In this document: in pieces, positions 7,223-15,035 of the stretch
Layout: the number at the start of each line of letters is the position of its first letter
How positions within the stretch are numbered: the first letter of the stretch is position 1
Assembly (NCBI GenBank): GCA_945875935.1
Contig: CAMCNE010000016.1
Coordinates: 1 to 32,894, forward strand
DNA length: 32,894 nt
Reading direction: 5' to 3'
Source of the DNA: Bordetella parapertussis
GTDB lineage: Bacteria; Pseudomonadota; Gammaproteobacteria; Burkholderiales; Burkholderiaceae_C
Notes under the pieces: generated by a model
Seen by the model: only the letters and a program-made list of their open reading frames with translations
Told to the model about the DNA's origin: nothing
Database searches by the model: none
Program-made: the position numbers and the translations under genes

Positions 7223-8977
7223 TCAGTTGCTTGGATGGGGTTGAACGTGATCTTCAGGGCGCGGGCTTGCCGCCTGGCCGGCATTTTGTCTGGCGGGCGG
7301 CATGAACCACTGGTCGGGCGGCACCACCTTGTTCGTCGCGGGGTCCATCATGTAATGAGGCGACATGATCTGCACACCGTGTTCGTTGAACACGTCCTGG
7401 ATGTTGCCGTGCAGTGCATCGAGCACCTCGGCGCGCACACGCGGCATCTCGGGAACGGCTTGGCAAACCAGCCGGTACACCGGATAAAAGTCAGACAGCG
7501 AGGTCTGGAAGACTTGCGGACGCGGCGTCGTCAGGATGCCATCGGTGCGCCGAGCCGCCTCGATCAACATCGCATCGACCTGACGCCACGGCGTGTCGTA
7601 ACCGATGCTCACCGTGGTGTCCACGATGTAGCCCTCGCCTTGCACCGCTCGCGAGTAGTTCTTGGTTGGCGAGCCCAGGATCATCGCGTTGGGAAGGCAC
7701 ACCTCTTCGCCCAGACCCGTGCGGATCTTGGTCATGAAAAGCCCGACCTCGGTGACGGTGCCTTCTTGTTCGCCGATGCGCACGTATTCACCACGGCGCA
7801 CAGAGCGCGAATACATCAGGATCAAACCACTGGCACCCTGCCCCACCACACTCGAAGAACCCAGCGAAATCATCAGGCCGAGCAGCACCGACACGCCCTT
7901 GAAGGCCGCAGTGTCGGCCCCGGGCAGGTAGGGATAGGCCATCACCAGCGCAAAGATCCAGATCAAGGCCGAGGCGATGCGCCGTGTGGGCACCACCGTG
8001 TCGCGGTCCAGCCAGCCGGCGCTGCCGCGACCCCCTTCGATGTTGTCGAAGACCGGGCGCAACATCGCAATGACCGCACGCGCGATGAGAAAGATGCACA
8101 CGGCCACGGCCAGATTCGGAATCGCCTGCAAGGTGGCACTGCCGATGTGCACCAGCACGCCCATCATGTAGCCGTGCAGCTGCTCACCCCAGGCTCGCGT
8201 GTACGGAAACACGCGCAGTGAAAAGCTCAGCCACTCATTGGCCAGCGCGAGCCCCAAAGTCCAGTGCAAGGCCAGCATGCCCAGACGCACGCCAGCGACG
8301 AGTTGATCGCGACGAATCAATTGCGCGCCTGCCAGGCGAAGTCGGTTGGCACGCCGGTCCACCATGCGCAGCAACAGCAACTGCGCATAACGCCTCGCGC
8401 GCGACAGCAACCAAAGACCCAGCACGAAGACCAGGAGCGCCGCCGCTGCCTTGAACACACCGCGCAGCAGCGAAGACAGATCGCGGCTTTCGCGTGTTTC
8501 TTCGATCACCAGATGCAAACGCTCCATGACGGCTGTTGTCAGTTGCGCAAGCGTCTGACCTTGCAGCGCATCGACATCGCCCCGAGTCACGATCACCGCC
8601 AGGGTTCCATCGAGCATCACCAGGTTGCCCAGGCTCTCGGACTGCACCGTCAGCTTGCCCTCGCCTGCGCGGTCCAGCAGGCGCTCGAGGTTGGCTTTTG
8701 TGCGACGGGCTCTGTCCTCGGCCGTCACACCCAGCAAGCTGGAGCGGAAAACCACGATCTCTCGGTTGAAGATGACGACGGTCTCTGCCGCCTCGAGGGT
8801 GGCTGCTGAGGCAGCCTTGGATGGAGGACTGACCGCCGACACGGACGACTCGATCAGGCCTTCTGCTGTCGGTGCAGCGTGGCTGCTGCCAAAGGCGACC
8901 AGCAGCAATGCCGCGCACAAGCAGCGCAGCCAATGGGCCAGACCGTGAACGGCGTGTCGGTCAGGCTGAATGTTCAT
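7223..8977 (-). CDS. Large MscS-family mechanosensitive channel with periplasmic domain
   Basis: The 584-residue membrane protein begins with a signal peptide (hydrophobic LCAALLLVAFG, cleavage near residues 34-35). A periplasmic region to about residue 165 follows, then four or five membrane helices (about 170-370). The conserved pore helix and beta domain have GVSVLLGLMISLGSSSVVGQ and YSRSVRRGEYVRIG. This resembles the YbdG/YnaI or plant-like extended MscS architecture. The ATG overlaps the copZ stop as ATGA. Two MscS channels in tandem suggest one osmotic or envelope-stress unit, and the link to copZ is odd. Confidence 0.92.
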   Translation of the reverse strand: MNIQPDRHAVHGLAHWLRCLCAALLLVAFGSSHAAPTAEGLIESSVSAVSPPSKAASAATLEAAETVVIFNREIVVFRSSLLGVTAEDRARRTKANLERLLDRAGEGKLTVQSESLGNLVMLDGTLAVIVTRGDVDALQGQTLAQLTTAVMERLHLVIEETRESRDLSSLLRGVFKAAAALLVFVLGLWLLSRARRYAQLLLLRMVDRRANRLRLAGAQLIRRDQLVAGVRLGMLALHWTLGLALANEWLSFSLRVFPYTRAWGEQLHGYMMGVLVHIGSATLQAIPNLAVAVCIFLIARAVIAMLRPVFDNIEGGRGSAGWLDRDTVVPTRRIASALIWIFALVMAYPYLPGADTAAFKGVSVLLGLMISLGSSSVVGQGASGLILMYSRSVRRGEYVRIGEQEGTVTEVGLFMTKIRTGLGEEVCLPNAMILGSPTKNYSRAVQGEGYIVDTTVSIGYDTPWRQVDAMLIEAARRTDGILTTPRPQVFQTSLSDFYPVYRLVCQAVPEMPRVRAEVLDALHGNIQDVFNEHGVQIMSPHYMMDPATNKVVPPDQWFMPPARQNAGQAASPRPEDHVQPHPSN

Positions 8978-9183
8978 GAGACCGTTTGCTGCAAGGGCGT
9001 GTAGCCCTCGTCGCGGATTGCCTGAGCGAAAGCCTCTGCGCTGATCGACGCGTCACGGATCTCCACGCGGTGGGTCGACAGGTCCACCGTCACGCTCGCC
9101 TTGGGGTCCACGCCTTGCAGCGCCTTGGTGATGCCACCGACACAATGGCCGCAGGTCATATCTGACACGTTGAAAACAATCAT
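8974..9183 (-). CDS. copZ: Copper chaperone, heavy-metal-associated domain (CopZ type)
   Basis: The 69-residue protein is a single HMA ferredoxin-like domain. It has the Cu(I)-binding motif MTCGHC at residues 9-14 and the family tail DEGY. CopZ proteins hand Cu(I) to P-type ATPases or regulators in the cytoplasm. I start it at ATG 9183, directly before the first beta strand (MIVFNVSDMTC); a longer frame from 9261 would run into the divergent copA leader. It diverges from copA with only 50 nt between the two starts, fitting a shared copper-responsive control region. Its stop overlaps the start of the large mscS gene. Confidence 0.92.
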   Translation of the reverse strand: MIVFNVSDMTCGHCVGGITKALQGVDPKASVTVDLSTHRVEIRDASISAEAFAQAIRDEGYTPLQQTVS

Positions 9184-9233
9184 CGCCTGCGCATGGGTCG
9201 GAGCTACACCTGAAGTGCGATGGAGGATAAGCC

Positions 9234-11480
9234 ATGCGCTTGATTCGTCTACCCGAGACATTACCCCCCATGAACACCCCAGCCGACGGATCCGAAGTCA
9301 CTCAGGAACTGATGCTGCAGTTGCAGGGCATGACCTGCAGCTCATGCTCAGCGCGCGTCGAGAAAGCACTGCTCAAGGTGGCTGGCGTTTCCAGCGCCAC
9401 GGTCAATCTGGCCACGCAGCAAGCTTTCGTGCGCGGGCTCGATTCGCTGGAGCGAAGTTCACTGGTGGCCGCCGTGGACACAGCCGGCTACAGCGTCGTC
9501 GAAAGCGACTCGAGCGGGCCAAGGAAAGCGCCCGGATTGCCCGACAACTGGATGGTGGCCGCAAGCGCCCTGCTCACGGCGCCCTTGCTGGTGCCAATGC
9601 TGCTGGGCGCAGCCGGCGTGCACTGGATGCTGGACGGCTGGGTGCAATGGGCGCTGGCCACGCCGGTCCAGTTCGTCTTTGGCGCGCGGTTCTACCGCGA
9701 TGCGTACAAGGCGCTGCGCGCTCGAGTCGGCAACATGGACACGCTGGTGGCGCTGGGCACCACGGCCGCGTACGGCTTGTCGGTTTACCTGTTGCTGCGT
9801 CAGGCCGAGTCAGGCCCGATGCATCTTTACTTTGAAGCCTCGGCGGCAGTGATCACGCTGGTGCGTCTGGGCAAATGGCTGGAAGAAAGAGCCAAGCGGC
9901 AAACGACCGAAGCCATACGCGCCTTGCAGGCCTTGCGCCCCGAAGCCGCACACGTGATTCGCAACGGCGTGGAACGCGATGTGCCCGTCGACTGGCTGTT
10001 GGTCGGTGATGTGGTGCTGGTGCGCCCAGGCGAGCGGCTGGCCGTTGACGGGCTGGTCAGCAGCGGATCGAGCGAGGTCGACGAATCTCTGATCAGCGGA
10101 GAAAGCCTGCCCGTCGCCAAGGCCGCCGGTGATCGGGTCGCGGCAGGCTCCATCAACGGCCCAGGGGTCTTGACTGTGCAAACCCTGGCCGTGGGTGCCG
10201 AGACCACCCTGGCTCGAATTGTTCGACTCGTCGAATCCGCGCAGGCCGCCAAGGCCCCGATCCAGCACACCGTGGACCGCGTCAGTGCGGTGTTTGTGCC
10301 CGTGGTGCTGGTCATCGCGCTGTTGACGATGCTGGCGTGGGCTGCCTACCTGGGCGACTGGGAACAGGCCATCGTCAATGCGGTGTCGGTGCTGGTGATC
10401 GCTTGCCCTTGCGCGCTGGGGCTGGCCACGCCCACCGCGATCATGGTCGGCACCGGCGTGGCCGCCCGCCACGGCATCCTGATCAAGGACGCGCTGGCGC
10501 TCGAGGTGGCCCATCGGGTCGACACCATCGTGTTCGACAAGACAGGAACCCTGACCCTGGGTCGCCCCGAACTCGTGTGCGTCGAGGCCGCGGCAGGCAC
10601 AGCCGTTGACGAGGTGTTGAGACTTTCCGCATCGCTTCAGCGCGCCAGCGAACATCCGCTGGCTCGTGCCGTTTGCCAACTGGCAGAGCAGAAGAACTTG
10701 ATCTCGCTGGCGGCCATCGACGTGCAGGCGCTGCCAGGACGCGGGATCGAAGGACGCGTCGGCGACAAACCGTTCACGCTGGGCAGCTCTCGCCTGATCA
10801 GGGAAATGAATCTGGACCCGGGTGAACTGCTCGACTCGGCGAGCCGGTTCGAGCCCGAGGGGCGCACGGTGTCGTGGCTCATTGGCAGCAGCCCCGCGCC
10901 TGCCCAGGTGCTGGGTTTGCTGGTCTTTGGTGATCCCATCAAGCCGGCCGCGCACGCTGCCATCGCCCGATTGAAGGCCCTGGGTGCGCGCGTGGTGATG
11001 CTCACCGGAGACAACGCCGGAAGCGCACGCACGGTGGCAGATCAGCTCGGCATCAGCGACTACCGCGCCGAGATGCTTCCCGAGGACAAGGCCGGCTTCA
11101 TCGAGTCGCTTCGGTCTGGCGGCCAGGTTGTGGCCATGGTCGGTGACGGCATCAATGACGCACCGGCTCTCGCCTCGGCGGACATTGGTATTGCCATGGC
11201 GACTGGCACCGATGTGGCGATGGGCACCGCGGGCATCACGCTGATGCGCGGCGAGCTGGGGCTGGTGGCCGATGCGCTGGACATCTCCCGACGCACCACC
11301 GCGGTCTTGCGACGCGGCTTGTTCTGGGCCTTTGTCTACAACCTGCTCGGCTTGCCGCTCGCGGCCTTCGGGCTTTTGAACCCGGTGATTGCGGGTGCAG
11401 CGATGGCGCTCAGCAGCGTGAGCGTCGTGGGCAACGCCTTGCTGCTGCGCCGCTGGCGGCCGCCATCCGCTCAGAAATGA
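9234..11480 (+). CDS. copA: Cu(I)-exporting P1B-type ATPase
   Basis: The 748-residue ATPase pumps Cu(I) from cytoplasm to periplasm. In order: one N-terminal HMA domain with MTCSSC (Cys35, Cys38); paired N-terminal helices; the A domain with SGES; the membrane CPC motif (Cys391, Cys393) that binds copper in transit; the phosphorylation motif DKTGTLT with Asp435; the N-domain SEHPL; the hinge GDGINDAP near residue 637; then two last helices. ATG 9234 has GGAGG 10 nt upstream; a second ATG at 9270 would also leave the HMA domain intact. It is convergent with pufC. In Rubrivivax gelatinosus loss of CopA is known to harm tetrapyrrole synthesis and c-type cytochromes, giving a reason for proximity to photosynthesis genes. 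Confidence 0.97.
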   Translation: MRLIRLPETLPPMNTPADGSEVTQELMLQLQGMTCSSCSARVEKALLKVAGVSSATVNLATQQAFVRGLDSLERSSLVAAVDTAGYSVVESDSSGPRKAPGLPDNWMVAASALLTAPLLVPMLLGAAGVHWMLDGWVQWALATPVQFVFGARFYRDAYKALRARVGNMDTLVALGTTAAYGLSVYLLLRQAESGPMHLYFEASAAVITLVRLGKWLEERAKRQTTEAIRALQALRPEAAHVIRNGVERDVPVDWLLVGDVVLVRPGERLAVDGLVSSGSSEVDESLISGESLPVAKAAGDRVAAGSINGPGVLTVQTLAVGAETTLARIVRLVESAQAAKAPIQHTVDRVSAVFVPVVLVIALLTMLAWAAYLGDWEQAIVNAVSVLVIACPCALGLATPTAIMVGTGVAARHGILIKDALALEVAHRVDTIVFDKTGTLTLGRPELVCVEAAAGTAVDEVLRLSASLQRASEHPLARAVCQLAEQKNLISLAAIDVQALPGRGIEGRVGDKPFTLGSSRLIREMNLDPGELLDSASRFEPEGRTVSWLIGSSPAPAQVLGLLVFGDPIKPAAHAAIARLKALGARVVMLTGDNAGSARTVADQLGISDYRAEMLPEDKAGFIESLRSGGQVVAMVGDGINDAPALASADIGIAMATGTDVAMGTAGITLMRGELGLVADALDISRRTTAVLRRGLFWAFVYNLLGLPLAAFGLLNPVIAGAAMALSSVSVVGNALLLRRWRPPSAQK

Positions 11481-11506
11481 CAAAGGCGGCCCGCAGGCCG
11501 CCCTTG
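11481..11506. terminator. Shared hairpin between convergent copA and pufC
   Basis: The arms CAAAGGCGGCC and GGCCGCCCTTG pair over 11 positions with one mismatch around the loop CGCA. The structure begins directly after the copA stop and lies about 20 nt after the end of pufC on the other strand. A/T tracts at both feet (CAAA and CTTG) are short. It is suited to act as a bidirectional terminator. Confidence 0.65.
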
Positions 11507-11526
11507 AAAGATGGCAAAGATGCGAA

Positions 11527-12615
11527 TTACTTCGCTGCCACCTCGACTGCCGGTGCAGCCGCATCCTGAGCCACCAGCTCTGGCGCAGAGGCCGCCGTTC
11601 CGGGGCTTGGAGCACCGTACATCGCCGGGTAGTCCTTCGCCATGGCCTTGCCATACATCGGCTTGTACGCGCCTTGGTGGCAGGTCGTGCAGTTGGACTT
11701 GGCCACGTCGCCGGTGGGACCCAACCTGTGAGCCGGGAACACCTCGGTGAGCGGCTTCATGTACTCGTTGTTCAGATCGCGAACCATCTGAATGCCGTAC
11801 CAGGCGGTCACACGCTGAGGCGGACTGGTTTCCCACGACCCGAAGGAACGGGTGTTGTGGCAATAGGTGCAGTTGACCCCCAGAGACGTCGACATGTGGT
11901 TCATCAGGCTGTAAGTCCACTCGGTTTGCTTGGTCGAGTGAGCATTGCCGGTGGGCAAGGCCGTCTCGCCCTGAACGCGAATGTCCCTGGCCTCCAGAAA
12001 GTAAGGTGTGAACGGATCTTCCGGCAGCGAGGAATAAGCCCCCGCGACGGACACCGTGTTCTGCCCTGCCCTGTCACCCAGCATCCCGTCAGAGCGAGCC
12101 TCGGGCTCGGCGGTGAACCAGATGTTCTCTGGAATGTTGTTGCCGCGGTGGCAGGTGTAGCAGGTCACACCCGTGTCGGCGACGTGGGTCTTGTAGTCGG
12201 CGTTGATCTTGTGGGTCATCTGCAGCATCTTGCGAGCCACCACCTTGGTGTAAACCTCGTCAGACGCAAAGTTGGCCACGTTGTGGCAATAAGCGCAGCC
12301 CTGCTCGGGGGCAACCCATGCCGTCATGGACGCCATGGTGCGAGTGAACTCGCCCACCGACAAGTCACCCAGCACCTGAACGTTCTGATAGACCTTCGAA
12401 GAAGCAGGCCCACCGGGACCAGCGGGCGCTGGAGCGTCGGGCACGACATTTTTCTCCAGGTCCTTGACCACGATTCGTGGGTTGTAGATCTCGGCCATGC
12501 CGGTTCCGCGAAAACCGTGTTGCACCGCATCGATGGGTGGTCGCTCGCAACCTGCGAGCAGCGCAACTGCGCACAGCGCCAACCAGGTCAGGATGGATCG
12601 TTGTTTGAAATTCAT
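11527..12615 (-). CDS. pufC: Photosynthetic reaction centre tetrahaem cytochrome c subunit
   Basis: The 362-residue lipoprotein sits on the periplasmic face of the reaction centre and re-reduces the photo-oxidised special pair. Its signal peptide ends in the lipobox LLAGC with Cys23 as the lipidated residue. Four haem-attachment motifs are present: CAYCH (107-111), CYTCH (152-156), CTYCH (249-253) and CTTCH (309-313). Methionine-bearing helices precede the motifs, e.g. KMLQMTH and YSLMNHMS. The C-terminus is an Ala/Val/Pro tail after residue 335. ATG overlaps the pufM stop (ATGA) with GGGAG upstream. It is the last gene of the superoperon and needs the Ccm system encoded further right. Confidence 0.97.
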   Translation of the reverse strand: MNFKQRSILTWLALCAVALLAGCERPPIDAVQHGFRGTGMAEIYNPRIVVKDLEKNVVPDAPAPAGPGGPASSKVYQNVQVLGDLSVGEFTRTMASMTAWVAPEQGCAYCHNVANFASDEVYTKVVARKMLQMTHKINADYKTHVADTGVTCYTCHRGNNIPENIWFTAEPEARSDGMLGDRAGQNTVSVAGAYSSLPEDPFTPYFLEARDIRVQGETALPTGNAHSTKQTEWTYSLMNHMSTSLGVNCTYCHNTRSFGSWETSPPQRVTAWYGIQMVRDLNNEYMKPLTEVFPAHRLGPTGDVAKSNCTTCHQGAYKPMYGKAMAKDYPAMYGAPSPGTAASAPELVAQDAAAPAVEVAAK

Positions 12616-13592
12616 GGCTTGACTCCCTGGATCAGCAAGGCAGGATCGACCGGCGTTGCCCACACTGCCGGATACATCGGCGCCACGTGGTGCTTGACGG
12701 CCCACAGGTACCAGTTGTCCACCACGGTACCGGTCAGCAAGATGCCGATGCCACCGGTGAGCGGGGTCAGCACCGCAAACCACCAGGCCCAGCGGTGGAT
12801 GGATTCCATCGTGGCGTTGAAGCCCATGGTCCAGCGCCAGAACAGTGCCGCACGCTCGGAAGCGGTTCCGCGGTCGGTGATCTGTTCGATTTCGCGCTCT
12901 CCGCCAAAGCGGCTCACCGCCAGGATCGTGGCCCCGTGCATGGCAAACAGCAGCGCTGAGCCGTACAAAAAGACGATCGACAGCATGTGGAACGGGTTGT
13001 AGAACAGGTTGCCATAACGAATCGAGAAGGCTGCCGTCCAATCCAGGTGCGGGAAGATGCCGAAAGGCACAGCCTCGCCCCAGCTGCCCATCAGCAGGGG
13101 CCGGATGAAGCCCAGCACCAGAAACAGCCAGATCGCCGCGAGGAACGCCCAGGCCACGTGAGTGCCCATGCCCAGTTCACGAGCGCGCCGGTAGGTCCGG
13201 GCGAACCACAGGAACAAGGAGGTCGTCAGCAAGGCACCGGCGAACATCCACCAGCCGCCCTGATTCATGGGCGGAAAGGCCAAGCCGTTTTGGGGTGCAG
13301 GTGGCTCCAAGGCCAGCCAGAACAGTTGGCGCACGAACTGGATCGGATCCCAGTTGACCTGTGCCAGCATGTTGAAGCCGATGATGTTGAAGGCGAGCAT
13401 GCCGCACATGATCGATGCGACGCCCAGTCCCCCCAGATAGATCGGGCCCAGTTGCGCATTGCCGATGCGCCCGAGCAGGTGAACGATCAACGGCTCGCCG
13501 GTCCGAGGGCTGTTGCCATGGCCGAGTTCGACGCCGTGGTGCACTGGCCCCACCGCTTGCACGGTGGTGAATAGGTTTTGATATTCAAACAT
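12612..13592 (-). CDS. pufM: Photosynthetic reaction centre M subunit
   Basis: The 326-residue, five-helix membrane subunit binds the primary photochemical cofactors with PufL. The key ligands are present at the same numbers as in Rhodobacter sphaeroides: His182 (accessory BChl), His202 (special pair), and His219, Glu234 and His266 (non-haem iron). The motif GFIRPLLMGSWGEAVPFGIFPHLDW is intact in outline. The C-terminal extension beyond residue 305 contacts the cytochrome in tetrahaem-type reaction centres, in agreement with the pufC gene that follows. It lies 27 nt after pufL. Confidence 0.98.
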   Translation of the reverse strand: MFEYQNLFTTVQAVGPVHHGVELGHGNSPRTGEPLIVHLLGRIGNAQLGPIYLGGLGVASIMCGMLAFNIIGFNMLAQVNWDPIQFVRQLFWLALEPPAPQNGLAFPPMNQGGWWMFAGALLTTSLFLWFARTYRRARELGMGTHVAWAFLAAIWLFLVLGFIRPLLMGSWGEAVPFGIFPHLDWTAAFSIRYGNLFYNPFHMLSIVFLYGSALLFAMHGATILAVSRFGGEREIEQITDRGTASERAALFWRWTMGFNATMESIHRWAWWFAVLTPLTGGIGILLTGTVVDNWYLWAVKHHVAPMYPAVWATPVDPALLIQGVKP

Positions 13593-13619
13593 TGCTTGTC
13601 TCCTTGTGCACTTGACGCA

Positions 13620-14444
13620 TCAAGACCAGATGGGAAGGTTCAGCCACCAGCCCCACCATTCAGGCCAGCCACGGGTCCAGAAAGGTCCGCTGATCACGAT
13701 GCAAACCGCGCTCCAGAACACGGCCGACAGCGCAAGGAACAGCCCCAGCCTGTGAATGCCCAGCGTGCCGATCGAATAGCCGATGAAGTCACGGAAGAAG
13801 GTGTCCTCGTGCTCCGGCGATCGGACCGTTTCACCTTTGGCCGGGTTGGTTGAAGACAGCACCAAAGCGCCGTGCAGCGAGAGCGCGAATGTGGTGGTGA
13901 AGAAGAAGGTCACCGCCAGCATGTGAGCCGGGTTGTAGTGAAAGTGCAGGTATTGGTAGCCCGTGTTTGACACCCAATCGAGGTGGCTGAGGATTCCGTA
14001 GGGAAAGCCGTGCCCCCAGGCGCCCATCAACACGGGACGTATGACCTCAAGCGAGAAGTACGCGAAAACCGCCACCAGGTAGGCAAATGGCACATGCAGT
14101 CCCATTCCCAGTTTTCTGCAGATCTCGACTTCTCGCAGCGCCCAACTCCCGAAGGCGCCCAGCGCACAGACCGTGATGAGTTGCCACAGCCCACCTTCTC
14201 GCAGTGGGGCAAAACCAAGACCATATTTCAGGTCGGGCGGAGCGATATTGATCTGCCAGACATTCCAGGTGTCGCCCATGCTGGCGCCCCAGAGAATCAT
14301 CATGGTTCCCAAAGTCGCAAAAAAGGCAGTGGTGACACCGAAGAATCCGACGTAAAACGGACCCACCCAGAAATCGAAGAGATCCCCTCCGATCAAGGTT
14401 CCGCCGCGAACGCGGTATTTTCTTTCAAAACTGAGCGTGGCCAT
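13620..14444 (-). CDS. pufL: Photosynthetic reaction centre L subunit
   Basis: The 274-residue, five-helix subunit carries the active electron-transfer branch. His154 (accessory BChl), His174 (special pair), and His191 and His231 (iron ligands) correspond to L153, L173, L190 and L230 of Rhodobacter, shifted by one. The GDLFDFWVGPFYVGFFG start and the SHLDWVSNTGYQY segment are diagnostic. ATG 14444 has GAGGAG 8 nt upstream. A strong hairpin lies between this gene and pufA, so pufLMC is expected at lower mRNA level than pufBA. Confidence 0.98.
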   Translation of the reverse strand: MATLSFERKYRVRGGTLIGGDLFDFWVGPFYVGFFGVTTAFFATLGTMMILWGASMGDTWNVWQINIAPPDLKYGLGFAPLREGGLWQLITVCALGAFGSWALREVEICRKLGMGLHVPFAYLVAVFAYFSLEVIRPVLMGAWGHGFPYGILSHLDWVSNTGYQYLHFHYNPAHMLAVTFFFTTTFALSLHGALVLSSTNPAKGETVRSPEHEDTFFRDFIGYSIGTLGIHRLGLFLALSAVFWSAVCIVISGPFWTRGWPEWWGWWLNLPIWS

Positions 14445-14505
14445 CGGCTACTCCTCGATATCTACGATGGCGCAAGGCCACCGATTTTTTTGAATCTTGT
14501 TCAGT

Positions 14506-14534
14506 CCGAGGCCGGGCAATTGCCCGGACCCCGG
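14506..14534 (-). promoter_or_regulatory. Intercistronic hairpin between pufA and pufL
   Basis: On the transcribed strand, 6-bp arms CCGGGC and GCCCGG close an AATT loop. An outer 6-bp helix extends the stem with one bulged base and one G-U pair, so the stem totals about 12 bp. In Rhodobacter a hairpin at the same place stabilises the pufBA message and partly blocks decay or transcription into pufLM, which sets the excess of LH1 over reaction centres. The same role here is inference from position and strength. No T-run follows directly; a TTCAAAAAAA tract lies about 15 nt downstream. Confidence 0.75.
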
Positions 14535-14561
14535 CTTGGTTCGAGTCGAAACCCGAAACCC

Positions 14562-14768
14562 TTACTTCGTTGGTGTGGCGGGCGAGCCCACCGCAACTGG
14601 CAACGCCTTGTTCTGGTCGATTTTTGCGCGAGCATTCACGCCGTCGAACCAGTTGTAAGTCGTCGTGCTCAGCAGTACCAGATGAATCATGGCTGCCAAG
14701 CCAAACAGGAAAACACCCTGCACAACCATCGCGCGAAGCGGATCGTACAAACGCCAAATTCTCCACAT
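14562..14768 (-). CDS. pufA: Light-harvesting complex 1 alpha polypeptide
   Basis: The 68-residue single-helix protein pairs with PufB to form the LH1 ring around the reaction centre. It has the classic alpha start MWRIWRLYDPLR, a hydrophobic helix of about residues 13-35 with His29 as BChl ligand, the aromatic TYNWFDG after the helix, and a polar Ala/Pro tail. ATG 14768 is preferred over an in-frame TTG two codons earlier, because AGGAG lies 7 nt before it and mature alpha chains begin MWRIW. The Shine-Dalgarno overlaps the TAG stop of the upstream 75-residue gene. Local GC is about 55%. Confidence 0.97.
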   Translation of the reverse strand: MWRIWRLYDPLRAMVVQGVFLFGLAAMIHLVLLSTTTYNWFDGVNARAKIDQNKALPVAVGSPATPTK

Positions 14769-14778
14769 GGTCAATCTC

Positions 14779-15006
14779 CTAAATTAAGTTAGACATAAAG
14801 GTATAAACCGCACCTTTTACGCCGCCAATCAATGATTTCTCTGCCTCTGCTCCCGGCAACCAGGAACGCCACTGCAACGTCATGACTTGCGAAAGCATGG
14901 CGATCAGCAAAAACACACAGAAGCTCACTGCAAAGATTGCCAGATAAACTTTTGAATCGTTTTTCAGAATCTTTTGCAAAGAGCCGTTTGTCGTATTAGT
15001 AGCCAT
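14779..15006 (-). CDS. Unassigned 75-residue single-helix membrane protein between pufB and pufA
   Basis: I cannot name this gene with confidence. Its product has a polar N-terminus (residues 1-19), one membrane helix (about 20-44), a Trp-Arg patch WRSWLPG (46-52) at the membrane edge, and an amphipathic C-terminal stretch ending in FMSNLI. It has no membrane His, so it is not an LH1 alpha or beta chain. Size and layout recall the accessory proteins PufQ (about 74 residues) and PufX (about 80); resemblance is topological. AAGGGGAA precedes ATG 15006. It starts 29 nt after pufB, and its stop TAG is part of the pufA Shine-Dalgarno. GC is about 43% by hand count, against about 55% for pufB and pufA. 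Confidence 0.82.
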   Translation of the reverse strand: MATNTTNGSLQKILKNDSKVYLAIFAVSFCVFLLIAMLSQVMTLQWRSWLPGAEAEKSLIGGVKGAVYTFMSNLI

Positions 15007-15035
15007 AGCATTCCCCTTGTTCGGGATTTAGAGAA

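Noticed and set aside
6986..8221. Plus-strand frame of 411 codons opposite the mscS genes
   Set aside because: Both mscS genes on the other strand have clear channel motifs; this product is His/Arg-rich with no family features.
9184..9233. CueR-type operator between copZ and copA
   Set aside because: A copper-responsive MerR-family site would be expected, but I found no convincing dyad with 19-nt promoter spacing in these 50 nt; control may lie inside the coding start or use another regulator.
9810..11654. Minus-strand frame of 614 codons opposite copA
   Set aside because: It is antisense to all catalytic motifs of copA and shows no domain of its own.
14769..14774. TTG at 14774 as the pufA start
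   Set aside because: ATG 14768 has better Shine-Dalgarno spacing and gives the canonical MWRIW start of LH1 alpha chains.
14779..15006. The 75-residue gene as a second LH1 alpha or beta chain
   Set aside because: It has no histidine in or near the membrane helix and lacks the WRI/RPW landmarks of alpha and beta chains.
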